Both the position numbers and the translations under genes were made by a program. This document shows, in pieces, positions 17,406-27,086 of a stretch of DNA of 64,000 bases; the stretch's first letter is position 1, and each line of letters begins with the position of its first letter. Source of the DNA: Cerasibacillus sp036516575 (lineage in GTDB: Bacteria; Bacillota; Bacilli; Bacillales; Amphibacillaceae); NCBI RefSeq assembly GCF_036516575.1, contig NZ_DATBTY010000067.1, positions 3,197 to 67,196 on the forward strand, written 5' to 3'. The notes under the pieces were generated by a model. The model was not told the DNA's origin. It saw only the letters and a list, made by a program, of their open reading frames with translations, and did not search any database.

Positions 17406-19006
17406 TGGCTAGTCCACTCTACAAAAACACAGGTTTTCTAACTAAATTAATCATTCGGCGTGACCGTATCCGGATGCCTTTATGGCTCATTGGCATTACT
17501 TTTTTCACATTAATGGTGCCAATTGCATTTCAAGATTTATATTCGACTCAACAAGAAAGAGATGTCATGGCAGAAACAATGGAAAACCCTGCCATGACAG
17601 CAATGGTAGGACCAGGTGTTTTAGAACATTACACAATCGGTGCCATGACAACACATCAAATGTTATTATTAACATCTGTCGTTGTTGGGCTCATGAGTAT
17701 TTTGCTTGTCACGCGCCATACACGAGCAGATGAAGAAGATGGCCGATTAGAAATGATTCGCTCTTTACCAACTGGACGCTTAGCTAATATTCATGCAACA
17801 TTATTAATGTTAGTCATAATAAATGTGGTTTTGGCGCTTATTAATGGATTTGGATTATATGCACTTGGAATAGATAGTATGAATTTAGAAGGGTCTTTAT
17901 TATATGGTGCTGCTTTAGGAGTAACTGGGATTTTCTTCGCAGGTGTGACAGGAGTCTTCGCCCAACTTTCTGAGAGTTCTCGTGGTACGATTGGTTATTC
18001 GATTGCTGTTTTAATCATCGCCTATCTCATTCGTGCGATTGGCGATGTAAGTGATGGTACGTCATCCATGTTTTCCCCTTTAGGTTGGATTACAAAAACA
18101 GAAGCCTATTCAGCAAACAATTGGTGGCCGATTTGGTTGACATTAGGTGTATCAGTTCTCTTAATCTTGCTCGCTCATTTTTTAAATGCCGTCCGCGATT
18201 TAGAAGCGGGATTTTTCCCAGCAAAACCAGGGAGAAAATATGCATCTCGATTTTTACAAAGCCCACTTGGGTTAGCTGTTAGACTACAACGTAATGGAAT
18301 CATTGCTTGGGCGATTGGGATGTTTGTATTAGGACTTTCTTACGGTTCAGTATTTGGCGATTTGGAATCTTTTTTTGAAGGGAATGATATGCTAAAACAA
18401 TTATTAGCTGCCGATGAAGGATCAAACTTAACAGAACAATTTATTCCGATGTTGATGATTGTTATGGCTATCCTTGCAACAATTCCAACATTAATGGCGA
18501 TGCTTAAACTAAGAAGCGAAGAGAAAAAGAATCGCATGGAGCATTTACTTAGTAAAGCTGTCTCACGTCATAAACTCATGACAAGCTATCTAATCATTTC
18601 GATCGTGAATGGATTCGTGATGATTTCCCTTGCAGCTATCGGTCTTTGGTCTGCTGCAAACGCGGTCATGGATGAAGGTATGGCATTCGGAACGATCTAT
18701 GGTGCGGCACTTGTCTACTATCCCGCCATGCTTGTCATGATCGGCTTTGCTGCACTATTAATCGGCTTTCTTCCAAAGTTAACAAGTATAATCTGGTTCT
18801 ATTTATTATATTCCTTTATTGTTATTTATTTAGGCGGACTATTTCAATTCCCGGATTGGGTCGGAAAACTATCGCCTTACGGGTATATTCCAGAGATTCC
18901 TGTTGAAGAAATGGATTGGTTGCCGATTATGAGCTTAAGTATCGTGGCTGTCGCACTAATATTGATTGGGTATATTGGTTATAGGAAGCGAGATATCGAA
19001 GGATAG
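17405..19006 (+). CDS. ABC-2-type exporter permease
   Basis: 533 residues with about 12 hydrophobic segments in two similar halves, as in the large permeases of antibiotic exporters (tetronasin-type and related). It starts at an ATG overlapping the ATPase stop (TAATG), so the two are translationally coupled. No binding protein is encoded nearby, in line with export. Ligand unknown. Confidence 0.86.
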   Translation: MASPLYKNTGFLTKLIIRRDRIRMPLWLIGITFFTLMVPIAFQDLYSTQQERDVMAETMENPAMTAMVGPGVLEHYTIGAMTTHQMLLLTSVVVGLMSILLVTRHTRADEEDGRLEMIRSLPTGRLANIHATLLMLVIINVVLALINGFGLYALGIDSMNLEGSLLYGAALGVTGIFFAGVTGVFAQLSESSRGTIGYSIAVLIIAYLIRAIGDVSDGTSSMFSPLGWITKTEAYSANNWWPIWLTLGVSVLLILLAHFLNAVRDLEAGFFPAKPGRKYASRFLQSPLGLAVRLQRNGIIAWAIGMFVLGLSYGSVFGDLESFFEGNDMLKQLLAADEGSNLTEQFIPMLMIVMAILATIPTLMAMLKLRSEEKKNRMEHLLSKAVSRHKLMTSYLIISIVNGFVMISLAAIGLWSAANAVMDEGMAFGTIYGAALVYYPAMLVMIGFAALLIGFLPKLTSIIWFYLLYSFIVIYLGGLFQFPDWVGKLSPYGYIPEIPVEEMDWLPIMSLSIVAVALILIGYIGYRKRDIEG

Positions 19007-19022
19007 GTCCTTTAGAATAAAA

Positions 19023-19062
19023 AACATCGAAAGAAATCGTAGTCCATTCTTTCGATGTTTTT
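19023..19062. terminator. Bidirectional terminator between ABC exporter and lia operon
   Basis: AACATCGAAAGAA (19023-19035) pairs with TTCTTTCGATGTT (19047-19059), with T runs on both strands. Confidence 0.8.
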
Positions 19063-19086
19063 GTTATGCGCAAATTTATTTTTCTA

Positions 19087-19716
19087 TTAAACAAGGTCTT
19101 GTTTAAAAGCGTAAATAGCCGCTTGGGTTCGGTCTTGCACTTGTAATTTACCTAATATATTACTGACATGGACTTTCACTGTTTTTAGAGCAATAAACAA
19201 TTCGTCAGCGATTTCTTGATTTGTTTTCCCCTCTGCGATTAAGAGTAAAATTTCCATTTCCCGATCTGTTAGTTGGTCGTGTAAATGGTCCACTTGCTTT
19301 TCACGCATTTTAGACATGATTTTTCCTGTTACTTCAGGTTCAAGAATCGATTCCCCACGGTAAGTCTTACGGATGGCATCAGCGATTTCACTTGCTTTTG
19401 ATGTTTTTAACATATAGCTTTTTGCACCGGCTTCCAGCGCAGGATATACTTTGTTATCATCTATAAAACTAGTCACAACAATAATTTTTGCTTCAGGCCA
19501 TTGTTCCATTATTTGCCTTGTGGCTTCAATCCCGTCCATCTCTTTCATGACAAGATCCATTAAAATGATATCTGGTCTTAACTCTAATGCCAAACGGACA
19601 GCATCTCCACCATCATCAGCTTCGGCAATCACTTCCATATCAGTTTGGGATGATAAATAAGCAGATACACCGATTCGCACCATCTCATGATCGTCAGCAA
19701 ATAAAATTTTAATCAC
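19087..19716 (-). CDS. liaR: LiaR/VraR-type response regulator
   Basis: About 209 residues. The receiver has the acidic pocket FADDHEMVRIG, phospho-acceptor Asp in DIILMDLVMKEMDG and lysine in YMLKTSKA. The NarL-type helix-turn-helix LTDREMEILLLIAEGKTNQEIADELFIALKTVKVHVSNILGKLQ is at the C-terminus. I placed the start at GTG 19716, 8 bases after GGAAGG; the frame also offers GTG 19725. It is the last gene of liaIHFSR and activates that operon when lipid II is blocked. Confidence 0.92.
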   Translation of the reverse strand: MIKILFADDHEMVRIGVSAYLSSQTDMEVIAEADDGGDAVRLALELRPDIILMDLVMKEMDGIEATRQIMEQWPEAKIIVVTSFIDDNKVYPALEAGAKSYMLKTSKASEIADAIRKTYRGESILEPEVTGKIMSKMREKQVDHLHDQLTDREMEILLLIAEGKTNQEIADELFIALKTVKVHVSNILGKLQVQDRTQAAIYAFKQDLV

Positions 19717-20752
19717 GTGAGTCACCTTCCTGATTAATAATTGGAATCTTTACTTCGATACGTGTCCCTTCATCTGGCAAGCTAACGACCTTAAAGTTGC
19801 CCCCTAATTCACTCGCACGTTCCCGCATATTATTTAAACCATAGGCACTTGCGCGGATATCATTCATATTAAAGCCAATCCCGTCATCTACAATCCGCAA
19901 AATAATTAAGTCATCTCGTTTTATAAGTAAAACGTCTAAAGAAGATGCCTTCGCATGTCGTAACGTATTCGAAATGGATTCCTGTAAAATACGAAAAAGT
20001 TGATCTTCAATCCCCTTGTCAGCATGAAACGGTTCAATTTTCCAGTTAATCTGAAGTGGCACTTTTTGTGTTAACTCAACTAATAGTTCCTCAGAGCCTT
20101 CTTGAAGGGACTTCCCTTTTAAAGCAACAGGTCGCAAGTGTAATAAAAGAGCACGCATTTCAAGTTGAGATTGATGAATCATCTTTTCAACCATCTGTAA
20201 TTGCCGTTTCATCGTTTGATCCTTTGGCGGATTTGTTTCGTTAATTGCTGACATCATCATAGAAGCCGCAAATAATTGTTGGCTCACTGAATCATGTAAC
20301 TCACGTGCTAGTCGATTACGTTCTTGGGCGACAATTTCTTGTAAGCTTTTCTCTCGTTCTTGTGTTCTTTCTGTCGCTAAACGTTGTGAGTGTTCAGTTT
20401 GCTCTCTAATTTTTAATTGTAATTGATTTAAATGCTCTGTGATGGTTTCTAATTCAGGATAATTAATGGAATCACTAGATAATTTATGACCTTTTACAAG
20501 ATGAGCAAGTTCTTTATCTAAATATTTTAGACGCTGTCTCCAGTACCAACCAGTCGATAAGCCAACGATGCCTCCTGCCACAACAGGAATACTTAATACG
20601 TAGAATAAAAACGGTAGGTCTAATATTTTCATCGTCCAAATAAGCGACCAATCTTTTATAGGAAAGGCAATAAAGACGACACCACCAATTCCGATGGTTA
20701 ATAATAAACTATATAAAATGGTTGAAACCATATGTCTTAATATTATATTCAT
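19709..20752 (-). CDS. liaS: LiaS/VraS-type sensor histidine kinase
   Basis: 347 residues. Two N-terminal membrane helices with a short outer loop, a HAMP-like linker and coiled coil, then the HisKA_3 box ERNRLARELHDSVSQQLFA with the phospho-accepting histidine and the ATPase motifs IVDDGIGFN and GLNNMRERASELGG. The tiny outer loop is typical of this intramembrane-sensing group. It overlaps liaF and liaR, fitting one tightly coupled operon. Confidence 0.93.
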   Translation of the reverse strand: MNIILRHMVSTILYSLLLTIGIGGVVFIAFPIKDWSLIWTMKILDLPFLFYVLSIPVVAGGIVGLSTGWYWRQRLKYLDKELAHLVKGHKLSSDSINYPELETITEHLNQLQLKIREQTEHSQRLATERTQEREKSLQEIVAQERNRLARELHDSVSQQLFAASMMMSAINETNPPKDQTMKRQLQMVEKMIHQSQLEMRALLLHLRPVALKGKSLQEGSEELLVELTQKVPLQINWKIEPFHADKGIEDQLFRILQESISNTLRHAKASSLDVLLIKRDDLIILRIVDDGIGFNMNDIRASAYGLNNMRERASELGGNFKVVSLPDEGTRIEVKIPIINQEGDSRD

Positions 20753-21474
20753 ATCCGTCTCACCTCAATATCTCCAGAGATGACCGAGGTGATGATTTTC
20801 ACTCGCGGATACGATGTCTGATAGCCTTCTGTTTCATAAGCAATCGTTTGATTCACTAATTTTCGATGGTGATAATCAAAAATATTAACACGACCAAAAA
20901 CTGAACTATGATGAATAGACACTTCCACTTCGTAAGGGACGTATATTTCAATATTACCAACTAAATGACGTATCGAAATAACAGCTGTATCATCTGGAAG
21001 AAATGTGTTACTCAAATCAATGACACGATCACCAAATGCACTATGAATATTAATATCACGCCATTTATATGGCGTTTCACTTGTCCGTTGTTCTCCAAAA
21101 AACTGATGGTCAAACAATGGTTCAATCTTCAATAATAATTCATCACTATCACGCTCTTCTGGTTCGGGTTTAATATAAGTGACATCATCTTTTCTAATAA
21201 TATAATGATAAATAAAAAGTAAGATACCAACGATAATTAAAAAACGAACAGCTAACATGTTTAACAGTTCGAAAAAAAGTGTCATTAAACCAATCCAGAA
21301 AATAACTTTCCCCCATAACTGAGAAAAATTTTTCCAACCAAAATAAACCATCGCGCCCGAGAATAATGCAGGTACAATCATACCACCATGAAAAAAAGAC
21401 ATTTCAATAATCAGGAGGATAACCCCTATTATCAATATCCAATTAAAAATATCCGTCGATAAACGTTGAAACAT
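20749..21474 (-). CDS. liaF: LiaF-type inhibitor of LiaRS
   Basis: 241 residues from ATG 21474, with GGGAGGAG upstream. Four hydrophobic segments in the first 90 residues are followed by the soluble DUF2154/LiaF C-terminal domain (DINIHSAFGDRVIDLSNTFLPDDTAVISIRHLVGNIEIYVPYEVEVSIHHSSVFGRV). In B. subtilis LiaF holds the kinase LiaS inactive; VraT is the staphylococcal equivalent. It overlaps liaS by 4 bases. Confidence 0.92.
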   Translation of the reverse strand: MFQRLSTDIFNWILIIGVILLIIEMSFFHGGMIVPALFSGAMVYFGWKNFSQLWGKVIFWIGLMTLFFELLNMLAVRFLIIVGILLFIYHYIIRKDDVTYIKPEPEERDSDELLLKIEPLFDHQFFGEQRTSETPYKWRDINIHSAFGDRVIDLSNTFLPDDTAVISIRHLVGNIEIYVPYEVEVSIHHSSVFGRVNIFDYHHRKLVNQTIAYETEGYQTSYPRVKIITSVISGDIEVRRI

Positions 21475-21556
21475 AGAGGCTCCTCCCTTCACTTAGATTT
21501 TATGCACAAGCTAAAACAGACGTATATATATACGCCTGTTTAGTATATCATTTTTT

Positions 21557-22201
21557 TCATTCTACGACATCGTGTTCTTTCTCGTTTAATTCTTTCTCTA
21601 ATTGCGCCATCTTACTATCAAATGTGCTTCGATCATATGCACGATTAACTTGATATTCTAAACCCTCGATATACCGTTCGATTTCATAGAATCGAGAAAA
21701 ATGTTTATCTGACGTATCATGAATGACCCGATTGATTTGATGGCTTGCCCGTGCAATATTTTCACGACCCATAAGCTCCATACGGCGCAATTGCATATCT
21801 TTTAGCTTATGCTTCATCTCTTCATATTTTCGTTCTAATAAATCAAGTTGTTGCTGCGCTTCTTCTCGAGATGCTTTCATGCGTTCAGCACGCGCTTGAT
21901 ATTCCTGATATTCTCTCATTGCAAAAGCATACATCTCTTCTTCCCCTGCTTTTTCTGCAATACCAGCTTGTTTCAAACGCTTATCAGCCATATCCTGTGC
22001 ACGTAAATATTCACGTGAAAATTCATCTTTTAAACGATACTGCCTTGAAATTAAGTGACGGACTTTTTCAGTTTCCCGTTCACTCTGACGTAAATAATGA
22101 TTCAAAGCGGCAATCGGATTTTTCTGCTCCTTTTTATCTAGTAAATCGTGTAAATCTGCTGTAATCGACTCTTTAATCCGTGTAAAAATATTTGTCATCA
22201 T
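21557..22201 (-). CDS. liaH: LiaH-type PspA/IM30 protein
   Basis: 214 residues, almost entirely a long coiled coil as in PspA/IM30: MMTNIFTRIKESITADLHDLLDKKEQKNPIAALNHYLRQSERETEKVRHLI opens the family's helical hairpin, followed by REYQEYQARAERMKASREEAQQQLDLLERKYEEMKHKLKDMQLRR. LiaH forms large rings that protect the membrane during envelope stress. It sits between the liaI-like gene and liaF; a 60-base gap follows it. Confidence 0.9.
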   Translation of the reverse strand: MMTNIFTRIKESITADLHDLLDKKEQKNPIAALNHYLRQSERETEKVRHLISRQYRLKDEFSREYLRAQDMADKRLKQAGIAEKAGEEEMYAFAMREYQEYQARAERMKASREEAQQQLDLLERKYEEMKHKLKDMQLRRMELMGRENIARASHQINRVIHDTSDKHFSRFYEIERYIEGLEYQVNRAYDRSTFDSKMAQLEKELNEKEHDVVE

Positions 22202-22234
22202 ATATCTCTCCTTATTAAATTTATTTATATTAAA

Positions 22235-22588
22235 TTAACGGTTTAAATCTGCCCATTGACGCTCAAAGTTAGTAAATGGATCTGTATCATCTATATTTTT
22301 AACAACGGGCTCGTCCTTATCGTCTCTCCAGCTTTTAAAGATTAAGTATAATACGTATGCAGCCAGAATCCCGACAACTGCGTATACATTAGCAACTGTA
22401 AAACTTAACACAAGTAAACCGAGAACGACCCAACCCATTTTTCCTACTAGGGAATCGCTCTTGACGAATTTTTTAAAGACGACATATAGTAACCAAAGAC
22501 CGACACCTAACAATACCATTGGACCAAGGTTAATGATTAAAAGCATTAACGCGACTAAACCACCAACAAATAGGATAAATTTTTTCAT
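22235..22588 (-). CDS. liaI: LiaI-like small membrane protein
   Basis: 117 residues with four hydrophobic segments in the first 85 and a charged C-terminal tail. Its place as first gene before liaH identifies it as the membrane partner that docks LiaH in B. subtilis. The sequence is not closely recalled, so the name rests on position and topology. A good start with GAAAGGGGG upstream. Confidence 0.65.
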   Translation of the reverse strand: MKKFILFVGGLVALMLLIINLGPMVLLGVGLWLLYVVFKKFVKSDSLVGKMGWVVLGLLVLSFTVANVYAVVGILAAYVLYLIFKSWRDDKDEPVVKNIDDTDPFTNFERQWADLNR

Positions 22589-22619
22589 TTGTTTTGCCCC
22601 CTTTCCTTAGCTTACTTTC

Positions 22620-22685
22620 ATTGTAAAGGGCGCGATGTTTTTTGATAACGAGCTTGAGATATATTTTGACTAAGACTTAAGGCTT
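22620..22685 (-). promoter_or_regulatory. Candidate liaI promoter with near-palindromic upstream site
   Basis: On the minus strand TTATCA (22648-22643), 17 bases, then TACAAT (22625-22620). Upstream the 14-base near-palindrome AAGACTTAAGGCTT (22672-22685) is placed where LiaR would bind. The LiaR assignment is inferred. Confidence 0.4.
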
Positions 22686-22792
22686 ATTTTGTTGAAGTGA
22701 TTATTAGAATAAGCGAAAAACATAGAGAAGGAAGTAGATAATTTTTTAGAGTACGACAAGGACTAGAGCCATATAATTGGGGGAGCTTGCAA

Positions 22793-24082
22793 ATTTCACG
22801 CACTCATGTAGAGTGCGACCGTATTGCACAAGGCTGAAATTGGGGTGGAGCAAAATTTCAATCCACGCACTCATGTAGAGTGCGACCAGTTCCGGAAAAC
22901 GTATCATGCACCATTTGCGGTATTTCAATCCACGCACTCATGTAGAGTGCGACAACGCCCAAGCGTTCCATTGCGCCTTTATTTGACTCATTTCAATCCA
23001 CGCACTCATGTAGAGTGCGACCAAATCTCAAATGTGGGGCAAAGGACAGACAGAAATTTCAATCCACGCACTCATGTAGAGTGCGACAGAAGATGGTTCG
23101 CTCGGGTTTGAAATAGGTAAAATTTCAATCCACGCACTCATGTAGAGTGCGACGCCACAGCAACAAGATATGTTCGCGACAGGTACAATTTCAATCCACG
23201 CACTCATGTAGAGTGCGACGGCGTTTTCGCACGCTAGTTACCTAGAATTAAAATTTCAATCCACGCACTCATGTAGAGTGCGACTTGATGTATCCGATGA
23301 TTATAAAAGATTAATTAAGATTTCAATCCACGCACTCATGTAGAGTGCGACGATGATAAACCAGACCATAAAATACCCCAATAGATTTCAATCCACGCAC
23401 TCATGTAGAGTGCGACGAGTTGCATCAATAACTCCCGGTGTACCAGTTAAAAATTTCAATCCACGCACTCATGTAGAGTGCGACTTAAAATAATAGATTT
23501 AATTGTTGAAGCCATAATTATTTCAATCCACGCACTCATGTAGAGTGCGACGGTATATGATTGACATATGTTATGGGTATAAAGGTAATTTCAATCCACG
23601 CACTCATGTAGAGTGCGACCTATGGGTGCATTTATAACTAGCTACGCAAGACATATTTCAATCCACGCACTCATGTAGAGTGCGACTAAAGCACTTTATA
23701 ATTCGGTTTATGAACATTTTATTTCAATCCACGCACTCATGTAGAGTGCGACATTGATGATTACACTGGATACTTCACGATAGAAATTTCAATCCACGCA
23801 CTCATGTAGAGTGCGACAGAAATACAAAAATGAAATAGTTGATAAGATTGACATTTCAATCCACGCACTCATGTAGAGTGCGACATTACCAAAAGAACCT
23901 GTATATACGCCTGTGCCTATTTCAATCCACGCACTCATGTAGAGTGCGACTTGTAATGTGGCCATAACTGATGGCTTAGGATTAATTTCAATCCACGCAC
24001 TCATGTAGAGTGCGACGAAACTTGGAAATGCAGAATCTGTTCAAATTGTAATTTCAATCCACGCACTCATGTAGAGTGCGAC
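22793..24082 (-). CRISPR. Type I-C CRISPR array, 20 repeats and 19 spacers
   Basis: Nineteen identical 32-base repeats begin at 22855, 22922, 22990, 23056, 23122, 23188, 23253, 23320, 23385, 23453, 23520, 23588, 23655, 23721, 23786, 23853, 23919, 23985 and 24051. A twentieth copy at 22793-22819 has lost 5 bases. Read on the minus strand the repeat starts GTCGCACTCTACATGAGTGC and ends GTGGATTGAAAT, with a GCACTC/GAGTGC stem, the type I-C form. Spacers are 33-36 bases. Degenerate copies at the low-coordinate end and cas2 at the other show that the leader is at 24083 onward and the array is transcribed on the minus strand. Confidence 0.98.
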
Positions 24083-24259
24083 GGCGAAAAAGGTTACTTT
24101 TAGTCGAATTAGGATAAAAAAGCCGAACTTTTTCCCTTCTTTTCGCCATTTCCTTTTATTTCAGAATAAAAAAGTGTATAAAAGGAACAAAAAACACCGT
24201 TTTTTTGTTAAAATATGGTGCGAATCCCCTAAACTTTTCATGTGCACCTCTTATTCGCA
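24083..24259 (-). promoter_or_regulatory. CRISPR leader
   Basis: 177 bases of AT-rich sequence between cas2 and the first repeat. It holds an inverted repeat, GTGCGAAT (24218-24225) and ATTCGCAC (24253-24260), that begins at the cas2 stop codon and echoes the repeat stem. Leaders carry the array promoter and the integration signals for Cas1-Cas2. Confidence 0.75.
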
Positions 24260-24550
24260 CTAGAAAATTAAGGGTTCTTCTAGATCAATAGATTCTTTAA
24301 CTCCAATGTGCTCTATTTTTCCTTGATAATTGTTTCCCAATCTATAAAATCTAAGGCTATCCCTCTTTTCATCTATTATATTAGTAAGTTCTATCTTAAG
24401 GGTAGCATATTGTGTAGAGTTTACAAGACATTCAAAAACAGAATTCTGAACTCTTTGCCCATAATTTTGGCATATCTTTGCTACTTTTCGAAGCCTTTTT
24501 TGACCATTTTTACTAGTCGTATTTACATCATAAGTTACTAAGACTAACAA
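24260..24550 (-). CDS. cas2: CRISPR-associated endoribonuclease Cas2
   Basis: 96 residues from a TTG at 24550 (M)LVLVTYDVNTTSKNG, the conserved start of I-C Cas2. The order TYDV, KRLRKVAKICQNYGQRVQNSVFEC, and IDLEEPLIF at the end is complete. Translation from upstream in-frame codons would add residues foreign to the family, and GGAAGTAGGG lies just ahead of the TTG. It forms the integration complex with Cas1. Starts 7 bases after cas1 ends. Confidence 0.93.
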   Translation of the reverse strand: MLVLVTYDVNTTSKNGQKRLRKVAKICQNYGQRVQNSVFECLVNSTQYATLKIELTNIIDEKRDSLRFYRLGNNYQGKIEHIGVKESIDLEEPLIF

Positions 24551-24557
24551 TTTATCC

Positions 24558-25589
24558 CTACTTCCACATAAATGGAGGATATTCGTCCAAATCACCTCGT
24601 AAAAAACGAGCTAATAAAAGTGATTGTGCATATGGTACAAGTCCCCATGTTATTTTTTCTTTTAAATACGGATGTGTTAGCTTTTCTTGTTTCTTCTTTT
24701 GCCAAGCAGATAAAAACTTTTTCCTAGCATCATCTGTCATAATTACCGCACCATTTTGTTTTTTATAAAAGTGATTTTTATTTATAACCTTTTTATTGAT
24801 TAATGATAAGACAAACTTATCCGCTACGACTCCACGCAGTTCTTCCATTACATCTAAAGCTAACGATGCTCTACCGGGCCTCTCCCTGTGTAAAAAACCT
24901 ACATATGCATCAAGCCCTACAGTTTCTAATGCCGCCGCAGTATCATTGGCTAGCAAAGTATATGCAAATGATAGCATAGCGTTAACATTATCTAGCGGTG
25001 GGCGCCTTGATCTACCATGAAAATAAAAATTATCGTTCTGCTGTAGTATCATCTGATTAAAGTGCTTATAATAATTTATTGCCGCTTGACCCTCCCACCC
25101 CCGTAGATTATCAAGATCATCACATGTCCTAATGGATTGAAGAATAGAAGATAATTGTTGAGACGTATCCTTAAACTGTTCAACATTAACTCTTAACGTA
25201 TGATCTCTAGTCATTCTTTCTAAAATCCACTTACTATTAAATACTTTGCCTAAAATAAAATTACGTGCTACCGTTGCGGAAGAAAATTCGTCGTCAGAAA
25301 TACGATACTGCTTTTTTCTCAGGATTACATTTCCTCTACTTTTACCAATAACTCTCGCAAGAAATCTCCCATTCATCGTTAAAAATGTTATGGAGATGTT
25401 TTTGTCAGCACAATAACCCATTAATGCAGGACTTGCACCTGTGTACCCAAATGCAACAATAGACTCTAAGTTATGCAAAGGTAATCGACCAATTTTCTTA
25501 CTTTCTTTTAAAAGAACAACATTATCACCATCTAAAGATAAATATACATCCGGCTGTGTAATAAATAATGTATTCAATAGTTTTCTCAT
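24558..25589 (-). CDS. cas1: CRISPR-associated endonuclease Cas1 (type I-C)
   Basis: 343 residues. The N-terminal beta domain (NTLFITQPDVYLSLDGDNVVLLKESKKIGRLPLHNLESIVAFGYTGASPALM) is followed by the helical nuclease domain. NPRTH-like spacers aside, the metal-binding residues lie in EGQAAINYYKHF (Glu), VGLDAYVGFLHRERPGRASLALDVMEELRG (His and the final acidic pair). It inserts new spacers. Its start overlaps the cas4 stop by 4 bases. Confidence 0.95.
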   Translation of the reverse strand: MRKLLNTLFITQPDVYLSLDGDNVVLLKESKKIGRLPLHNLESIVAFGYTGASPALMGYCADKNISITFLTMNGRFLARVIGKSRGNVILRKKQYRISDDEFSSATVARNFILGKVFNSKWILERMTRDHTLRVNVEQFKDTSQQLSSILQSIRTCDDLDNLRGWEGQAAINYYKHFNQMILQQNDNFYFHGRSRRPPLDNVNAMLSFAYTLLANDTAAALETVGLDAYVGFLHRERPGRASLALDVMEELRGVVADKFVLSLINKKVINKNHFYKKQNGAVIMTDDARKKFLSAWQKKKQEKLTHPYLKEKITWGLVPYAQSLLLARFLRGDLDEYPPFMWK

Positions 25590-26245
25590 TCTTTTAGCAT
25601 TCCTTCAATATACTGTTGTACAGATTGTCTATTCATAAGTTCTGGTAAACAAATATTCTGAAGAGAACAACTCCTACAATGCTTACCTGGTTTAACCTTA
25701 GGTGTATATTTCCGCGTATAATAATCATGCATCTCAGATACTACTAATTTGACTTTTTCTTTTCTTTCTGTTGTAATAGGGATCTCTACTCTTTGTTTTA
25801 TTTCATTATAAAAAAGATACCCTGTTTTCACATCACATAATAGCATTTCTTCCAGGCATATGGCTTGTGCTGTTAGTTGAAGAATGTCAGAGTCATGTGT
25901 TTTTGGTTTACCGCGTTTATATTCAATGGGATAGGGGAGAAATCTCCCCTCTTCCCCAAAAAGTTCAACACCATTTAGATCTTCAACAAATTCAACCACA
26001 TCACATATTCCACTAATTCTAAGAGATTTCGACTTTATTGGCATAGCCCTTACGATTAATTTATTTATCCTTTTCTCTCTCTTAAAAGGCTGGTCAGCTA
26101 TTCTGTGAACATATTGGCCTTCTACTGTTTTAACATTTTCTTCCCATTGATTTTCAATGTGGATCAGGGCCCATTGACGTTGACAAAATTGAAAGTGTTG
26201 AATACCCGACAACATGAGATAGTGAGTTTCATCATTATAATCCAT
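25586..26245 (-). CDS. cas4: CRISPR-associated Cas4 nuclease
   Basis: 219 residues. MLSGIQHFQFCQRQWALIHIE carries the first cluster cysteine, the RecB-type nuclease core has PIEYKRGKPK (E, K) and ILQLTAQAICLEEML (Q), and CRSCSLQNICLPEL supplies the other three cysteines of the [4Fe-4S] cluster. Cas4 trims pre-spacers so that the PAM is respected. It overlaps cas7 by 11 bases. Confidence 0.94.
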   Translation of the reverse strand: MDYNDETHYLMLSGIQHFQFCQRQWALIHIENQWEENVKTVEGQYVHRIADQPFKREKRINKLIVRAMPIKSKSLRISGICDVVEFVEDLNGVELFGEEGRFLPYPIEYKRGKPKTHDSDILQLTAQAICLEEMLLCDVKTGYLFYNEIKQRVEIPITTERKEKVKLVVSEMHDYYTRKYTPKVKPGKHCRSCSLQNICLPELMNRQSVQQYIEGMLKE

Positions 26246-27086
26246 TAATTTCTTCTACTTTTAACCCCTCTAGATTTTCCAAAGTTACTTCATAATCATC
26301 AAACGTTTTCGGGTCTTCCACTTTCGATCTAACTTGTAGCGAACGATGTACTTTTCCAGAAGAATATTGGCCTAATTTTGAATTGTGCTCCCACCAAAAC
26401 ACACGGTGAACCTCCATACTTCCGTCCGGTCTCGCAGCAGAAGCGTCATTTTCAAACAATGTAACAAGGGATTTCTTTATTTTTTCAGCATCATCTTTAG
26501 TAAATCCTGTTTTTTCTGCAAGTTGCGTGTTGATGCTACCGTAGAAAACATATACTCCAAAATCAACACGATGTTTCATTCCCATAGTATCTGAACCTCT
26601 CTTTTCGTTAGGTTCTGAATTAACACTTTTTGTAATTTGCATACTTGTAATATCAATAGGATCAACACTTGTAGCCGTATGAATGGATACGGGACCTCTA
26701 ACTCCTACTGAAATACCGCCACCTTTTCCCTTTCCTTTAAATGCAAACACTTGACCAAAGCTTCTAACATCAATCCATTCTTTACAAGCGATTGTAGCAT
26801 ATTCATCATTCGATAAATTTTTCTGATTAAGTTCCGGATTAGCTTGAGCACGTTCTCTAAGACTCGTGTAACCATCTACTCTTTTATCATTTGACTGTAC
26901 AAAAATTGATTCTCCCATATCTTGTAATCGATTACGAATCTTTCTCTTTAATGCTACATCAGATATTTCACCATGACCATCATAATTTTGTCTAGGGCGG
27001 TTTCCATTAAGTGGATCTCCATTTGGATTTGCTTTGGTTACAGATAATACAACTGCAAAATCAATCTTATGATCTAAAATTGTCAT
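26235..27086 (-). CDS. cas7: Cascade backbone protein Cas7 (Csd2, type I-C)
   Basis: 283 residues beginning MTILDHKIDFAVVLSVTKANPNGDPLNGNRPRQNYDGHGEISDVALKRKIRNRLQD, the typical Csd2 start with the conserved NPNGDP. Several copies line the crRNA spacer in the I-C effector. A strong GAAGGAGAG site precedes the ATG, in line with the high stoichiometry. Overlaps cas8c by 4 bases. Confidence 0.95.
   Translation of the reverse strand: MTILDHKIDFAVVLSVTKANPNGDPLNGNRPRQNYDGHGEISDVALKRKIRNRLQDMGESIFVQSNDKRVDGYTSLRERAQANPELNQKNLSNDEYATIACKEWIDVRSFGQVFAFKGKGKGGGISVGVRGPVSIHTATSVDPIDITSMQITKSVNSEPNEKRGSDTMGMKHRVDFGVYVFYGSINTQLAEKTGFTKDDAEKIKKSLVTLFENDASAARPDGSMEVHRVFWWEHNSKLGQYSSGKVHRSLQVRSKVEDPKTFDDYEVTLENLEGLKVEEINGL

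Noticed and set aside
22824..24004. Open frames inside the CRISPR array on both strands
   Set aside because: Their residues (NPRTHVECD or ALYMSAWIEI repeats) are translations of the CRISPR repeat.
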